Assembly: GCA_905194315.1 (NCBI GenBank)
Contig: CAJJRX010000014.1
Span: 1 to 45,612, forward strand
Origin: an uncultured Sutterella sp.
GTDB taxonomy: Bacteria; Pseudomonadota; Gammaproteobacteria; Burkholderiales; Burkholderiaceae_F
Length of the DNA: 45,612 nt
Direction of reading: 5' to 3'
The position numbers were made by a program, and so were the translations under genes. The notes beneath the pieces are model-generated. The model did no database searches and was not told where the DNA came from. It saw only the letters and a program-made list of their open reading frames with translations. This document shows positions 42,574 through 45,612 of this stretch, in pieces (the stretch's first letter is position 1; each line of letters starts with the position of its first letter).

Positions 42574-42641
42574 ATCCTGCCCGGACGGCCCCTCCCCGGA
42601 GGCCGTTCCGGCCGCTGTGCCGGATGCCGTAGCGGCAGGAT
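42574..42641 (+). promoter_or_regulatory. multibranched leader RNA before hypC
   Basis: ATCCTGC (42574-42580) can pair with GCAGGAT (42635-42641), enclosing a large GC-rich hairpin (42581-42611) and a smaller one (CCGCT/AGCGG, 42612-42635). This is a compact three-way-junction shape 28 bases before the hypC ATG. The same GCAGGAT/ATCCTGC pair occurs in the hypB leader. Confidence 0.4.
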
Positions 42642-42669
42642 CTGATTCTTACTATTGGAGATAAACATT

Positions 42670-42906
42670 ATGTGTCTGGCTATTCCCGGGCAAATCACCA
42701 AAGTCACCAGTGCCGATATGGCTGTCTGCAACATCGGCGGCATCGAAAAAGATGTCAACGTCGCTCTGATTGACAATCCGACCCCGGGTGACTGGGTTAT
42801 TGTTCACGTCGGTTTCGCCCTTAACCGTATTGATGAGCAGGAGGCTCAGCGCACCCTTGCCGCGCTCAAAGCCACCGGTGAATTCAATCCCGACGAACTT
42901 AACTGA
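42670..42906 (+). CDS. hypC: hydrogenase maturation chaperone HypC
   Basis: This 78-residue chaperone starts MCLAIPGQ, where C2 binds the iron-carrying HypD complex and then the large subunit. WVIVHVGFALNRID holds the conserved histidine. The start is set by the invariant MCLAIP and by GGAGATAA before it. It runs 24 bases ahead of hypD. Confidence 0.97.
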   Translation: MCLAIPGQITKVTSADMAVCNIGGIEKDVNVALIDNPTPGDWVIVHVGFALNRIDEQEAQRTLAALKATGEFNPDELN

Positions 42907-42930
42907 TTTCCTGAGGACATCTCCCCCGAT

Positions 42931-44088
42931 ATGCAATACGTTACCGAATACCGTCAGGGCGAAGACGCCAAACGCATCGCCCGTCAGATTGCTCAGGAAG
43001 TCCGTCCCGAGCGTCAGTACCGCTTCATGGAATTCTGCGGCGGTCACACCCATGTGCTCTCGCGCTGGGGCCTCACCGATCTGCTGCCGAAAAACCTCCG
43101 CATGATTCACGGTCCGGGCTGCCCGGTCTGTGTGCTGCCCATCGGCCGCATTGACATGGCGATGAAACTCGCCCGTGACAGCGGCATGATTCTGTGCACC
43201 TACGCCGACACGATGCGTGTGCCGGCCGGCCACGGCATGTCTCTGTTCAAGGCCAAGGCTGAAGGCGCCGACATCCGCATGATCTACTCGCCCATGGACG
43301 CCATCAAGGTCGCCCGCGAAAACCCCGACCGTCAGGTGGTCTTTTTCGCCATCGGCTTTGAAACAACCACGCCCCCGACAGCCGTTGCCCTGCAGATTGC
43401 CGAGCGCGAAGGACTCGAGAACTTCTCCGTGTTCTGCAACCATGTGCTCACCCCCGCCGCCATGAATCACATTCTGCTGAGCGCCAAAGAGCGCCCCGAG
43501 GCACCTGTGCTCGACGGCCTCGTGGGTCCTGCGCACGTCTCCTGTGTGATCGGCTCGAACGCCTACGCACCTTTTGCCGGCGAGTGGAAGATGCCGGTGG
43601 TTATCGCGGGCTTTGAACCGCTCGATATGCTCATGGCCATTCTGATGCTGGTGCGTCAGGTCAATGACGGCCGTCATGAGGTGGAAAACGAATTCACCCG
43701 CGCCGTGACCCCCGAAGGCAACGTCAAGGCGCAGGAACTGTGCAATGACGTCTTTGAAGTCCGTGACACGTTTGAATGGCGCGGTCTCGGCCCCGTGCCC
43801 CGCTCTGCACTCAAACTCACCGAGAAATACGCCAGGTACGACGCTGAAAAGCGTTTTGCCATGGTTGAAGAGCCGATGGCTGACAACAAGGCCTGCGAAT
43901 GCGGTGCGATTCTGCGCGGCGAGAAGGAGCCCCGTGACTGCAAGCTCTTCGGCAAGACCTGCAATCCCTCGCGCCCGATCGGTGCATGCATGGTCTCGAG
44001 CGAAGGCGCCTGTGCGGCCGCCTACACCTACGAGCGCCGCTCGGTGGTGGCCATGCCCCGTTCGACGAAAGAAGCAACCAATGACTGA
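42931..44088 (+). CDS. hypD: hydrogenase maturation protein HypD
   Basis: This 385-residue iron-sulfur protein builds the Fe(CN)2CO group with HypC, HypE and HypF. Visible motifs are FCGGHTHVLSRWG, the redox-active GPGCPVCVLP, and C-terminal cysteines for the [4Fe-4S] cluster (CECG, later CKLFGKTCNP and GACMVSSEGAC). Normal length. GAGGAC is upstream. hypE starts 14 bases downstream. Confidence 0.97.
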   Translation: MQYVTEYRQGEDAKRIARQIAQEVRPERQYRFMEFCGGHTHVLSRWGLTDLLPKNLRMIHGPGCPVCVLPIGRIDMAMKLARDSGMILCTYADTMRVPAGHGMSLFKAKAEGADIRMIYSPMDAIKVARENPDRQVVFFAIGFETTTPPTAVALQIAEREGLENFSVFCNHVLTPAAMNHILLSAKERPEAPVLDGLVGPAHVSCVIGSNAYAPFAGEWKMPVVIAGFEPLDMLMAILMLVRQVNDGRHEVENEFTRAVTPEGNVKAQELCNDVFEVRDTFEWRGLGPVPRSALKLTEKYARYDAEKRFAMVEEPMADNKACECGAILRGEKEPRDCKLFGKTCNPSRPIGACMVSSEGACAAAYTYERRSVVAMPRSTKEATND

Positions 44089-44102
44089 GGACCTGTAAAA
44101 CA

Positions 44103-45155
44103 ATGCGACAAGACTCATACCTCCGCCCTCTTGACATCAAAAAGGGCACTGTTGATATGACCCACGGTGCGGGTGGTCTGGCAACCGCACAGATGATTGA
44201 AGAAATCTTTGCCAAACACTTCACCAACGAGTGGCTCAATGAAGGCCATGACGGCGCGGTTCTTCCCGCCATCACCAACCCGGTCGCCGTGAGCTGTGAC
44301 GCGCACGTCGTCAAGCCGCTCATCTTCCCGGGCGGCGACATCGGCCGTCTGGCCATTGCCGGCACGGTCAATGACGTTGCCATGTGCGGGGCGAAACCTC
44401 TGTATATCGCCGCCACGTTCATTCTTGAGGAAGGCTTCGCACTGAGCGAACTTGACACGATCGTGGCCAGTATGGCCGCCACGGCCCGTGAGGCCGGCGT
44501 GGCGATTGTCACAGGCGATACGAAGGTGGTCGAACGCGGCCACGGCGACGGTCTGTACATCACCACCACGGGTATCGGTGAGAAAATCACCGCCTCGACC
44601 ATCTCCGGTCGTCAGGCACGCCCGGGTGACGCCGTGCTGGTTTCGGGTTCCATGGGTGACCACGGAATGGCCATTCTCTCGCACCGCGAAGGGATGACCT
44701 TCGGCTCGCAGCTCGAAAGCGACTGCGCACCGCTCGCACAGATGGTTGCCAATGTGCTCGCTGCCGCCCCCGGCACGCATGTGCTGCGCGATCCGACCCG
44801 CGGCGGGCTCGCCACAACGCTCAACGAGATTGCCTCCCAGAGCAATGTCGGCATTCTTCTCAATGAGAGCGACGTGCCGGTAAAACCCGATGTGCAGGCC
44901 GCCTGTGAATTCCTCGGGCTCGATCCGCTCTATGTGGCCAACGAGGGCAAACTGATTGTGATCTGCCCGGCCAATGAAGCGCAGGCTGCTCTCGAAGCCA
45001 TGCGCGCCTCTCCCTACGGCGAGGGTGCGCAGCAGGTCGGTGTCGTTGTTGATGACGGCTCCGTGGCACCGGGCTATGTGGAAATGACCACCCTGATGGG
45101 CGGCCGCCGCATGGTCGACTGGCTCACGGGTGAGCAGCTGCCGCGCATCTGCTAA
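44103..45155 (+). CDS. hypE: hydrogenase maturation protein HypE
   Basis: This 350-residue PurM/ThiL-fold ATPase dehydrates its C-terminal thiocarboxamide to thiocyanate. The protein ends in PRIC, the modified cysteine being C350. THGAGG, GNDVAMCGAKP-like VNDVAMCGA and DPTRGGLATTLNEIA are typical. The GAGGA of its ribosome-binding site overlaps the hypD stop. It is the last gene of the cluster here. Confidence 0.97.
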   Translation: MRQDSYLRPLDIKKGTVDMTHGAGGLATAQMIEEIFAKHFTNEWLNEGHDGAVLPAITNPVAVSCDAHVVKPLIFPGGDIGRLAIAGTVNDVAMCGAKPLYIAATFILEEGFALSELDTIVASMAATAREAGVAIVTGDTKVVERGHGDGLYITTTGIGEKITASTISGRQARPGDAVLVSGSMGDHGMAILSHREGMTFGSQLESDCAPLAQMVANVLAAAPGTHVLRDPTRGGLATTLNEIASQSNVGILLNESDVPVKPDVQAACEFLGLDPLYVANEGKLIVICPANEAQAALEAMRASPYGEGAQQVGVVVDDGSVAPGYVEMTTLMGGRRMVDWLTGEQLPRIC

Positions 45156-45182
45156 GCGCGAGGCGCTCTCTGACATCTTCAG

Positions 45183-45216
45183 GGCCTCCGGAGATTCACC
45201 TCTCCGGAGGCCTTCT
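45183..45216 (+). terminator. hairpin terminator after hypE
   Basis: A perfect 12-bp stem (GGCCTCCGGAGA, 45183-45194 with 45201-45212) has a 6-base loop. The T-run is short (TTCTGT), so efficiency is uncertain. Confidence 0.7.
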
Positions 45217-45314
45217 GTCATCAGCAGAGCTGTCGTTTTTCGCTTTTTAGCCACAAAACCGCCTCGCCGTGCGCCTAGTCTCAGAGGCGTGAAAGCCATT
45301 TATTTTCCGATTTC

Positions 45315-45328
45315 TTGATTTTCATCAG
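45315..45328 (+). promoter_or_regulatory. FNR-like box at right edge
   Basis: TTGAT-TTTC-ATCAG matches the FNR dyad in nine of ten positions. It lies about 285 bases before the end of the window and may control a downstream gene. Confidence 0.45.
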
Positions 45329-45612
45329 AAAAAACGCAATTCTCTGAAATATTCCCTGAGCGGGCCTGCTGCCCTGAAACTGCCGCCTCTCTAGGCATGT
45401 ACTAGGGTTTCTACGCATTGAAAAATGTTTTTTGTGCGAGAAATTTTTCACACTTTGACAGAATTTTCAGGCTTTCCGATACAAAAATAGGTATTTCTAC
45501 TTATTAAAATACAGACAATAATATTTTGGCTCTTGAGGCATATATGTGGAAGAAAAATCTGATTGAGAATTCCTAACCAGTTGATTATTAAGTATTTAAG
45601 TGATAGAAGTTA

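Larger units (their letters stand above)
45156..45612. other. 457-bp AT-rich region at the right edge
   Basis: No credible gene is seen. After the hypE hairpin the sequence becomes AT-rich, with an FNR-like box (45315-45328), a possible -35 TTGACA (near 45456) lacking a clear -10, and a 10-codon open frame at 45545 that is unlikely to be a gene. It probably contains the promoter of a gene beyond the window. Confidence 0.55.

Noticed and set aside
45545..45577. Short frame starting ATGTGGAAG near the right edge
   Set aside because: It stops after ten codons and has no ribosome-binding site.

Overview
The window is a GC-rich chromosomal segment from an anaerobic or microaerobic, respiring Gram-negative bacterium. 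Gene content points to a betaproteobacterium of the Sutterellaceae type: Tat-exported tetrathionate and fumarate-reductase-family enzymes, HupJ/HupK/Hyp hydrogenase maturation, a proteobacterial bcs cellulose cluster, and a perfect FNR-type box. That placement is inference from gene families only. I see no rRNA, tRNA, CRISPR array or insertion sequence, and no sign of a recently acquired island.

Layout. 1-3 kb: an L-2-hydroxyacid dehydrogenase, a periplasmic thioredoxin-like protein and a LysR regulator. 3-5 kb: a ribbon-helix-helix-like small protein coupled to gpmI. 5-8.4 kb: two tandem copies (about 86% identical) of an unknown six-helix membrane protein sharing an upstream dyad, then asparaginase and a lipoprotein. 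8.4-12 kb: an SstT-like transporter with terminator-like hairpins in its leader, an RluA-family pseudouridine synthase and a Tat-exported repeat protein. 12-15 kb: a LysR regulator divergent from a Tat-exported flavin reductase with no heme domain.

15.2-28.5 kb is a cellulose cluster: bcsR, bcsQ, bcsA (with a PilZ domain), bcsB, bcsZ, a large EAL-membrane-GGDEF protein of unusual domain order, and bcsG. BcsG implies phosphoethanolamine-modified cellulose. BcsC, BcsE and BcsF are absent here. The cyclic-di-GMP enzyme sits in the same gene run as the synthase it would control.

28.5-31 kb holds an AraC regulator and a manganese-type pyrophosphatase (ppaC). 31-35 kb is a tetrathionate reductase pair, ttrB-ttrA, behind an FNR box, with no ttrC between or after them. 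35-35.7 kb is a Bcp peroxiredoxin. 35.9-45.2 kb is a [NiFe]-hydrogenase maturation cluster: hybE/hupJ, hupK, hypA, an unknown membrane protein, hypB, hypF, hypC, hypD, hypE. It carries hairpins or terminators in several gaps and a likely internal promoter before hypCDE. The hydrogenase structural genes are not in the window. The right edge is AT-rich non-coding DNA with a near-perfect FNR-like box.

Taken together, the window links hydrogen oxidation (hup/hyp), respiration of tetrathionate and an unidentified organic acceptor, and a c-di-GMP-controlled cellulose matrix. This combination suits a gut or other host-associated anaerobe.
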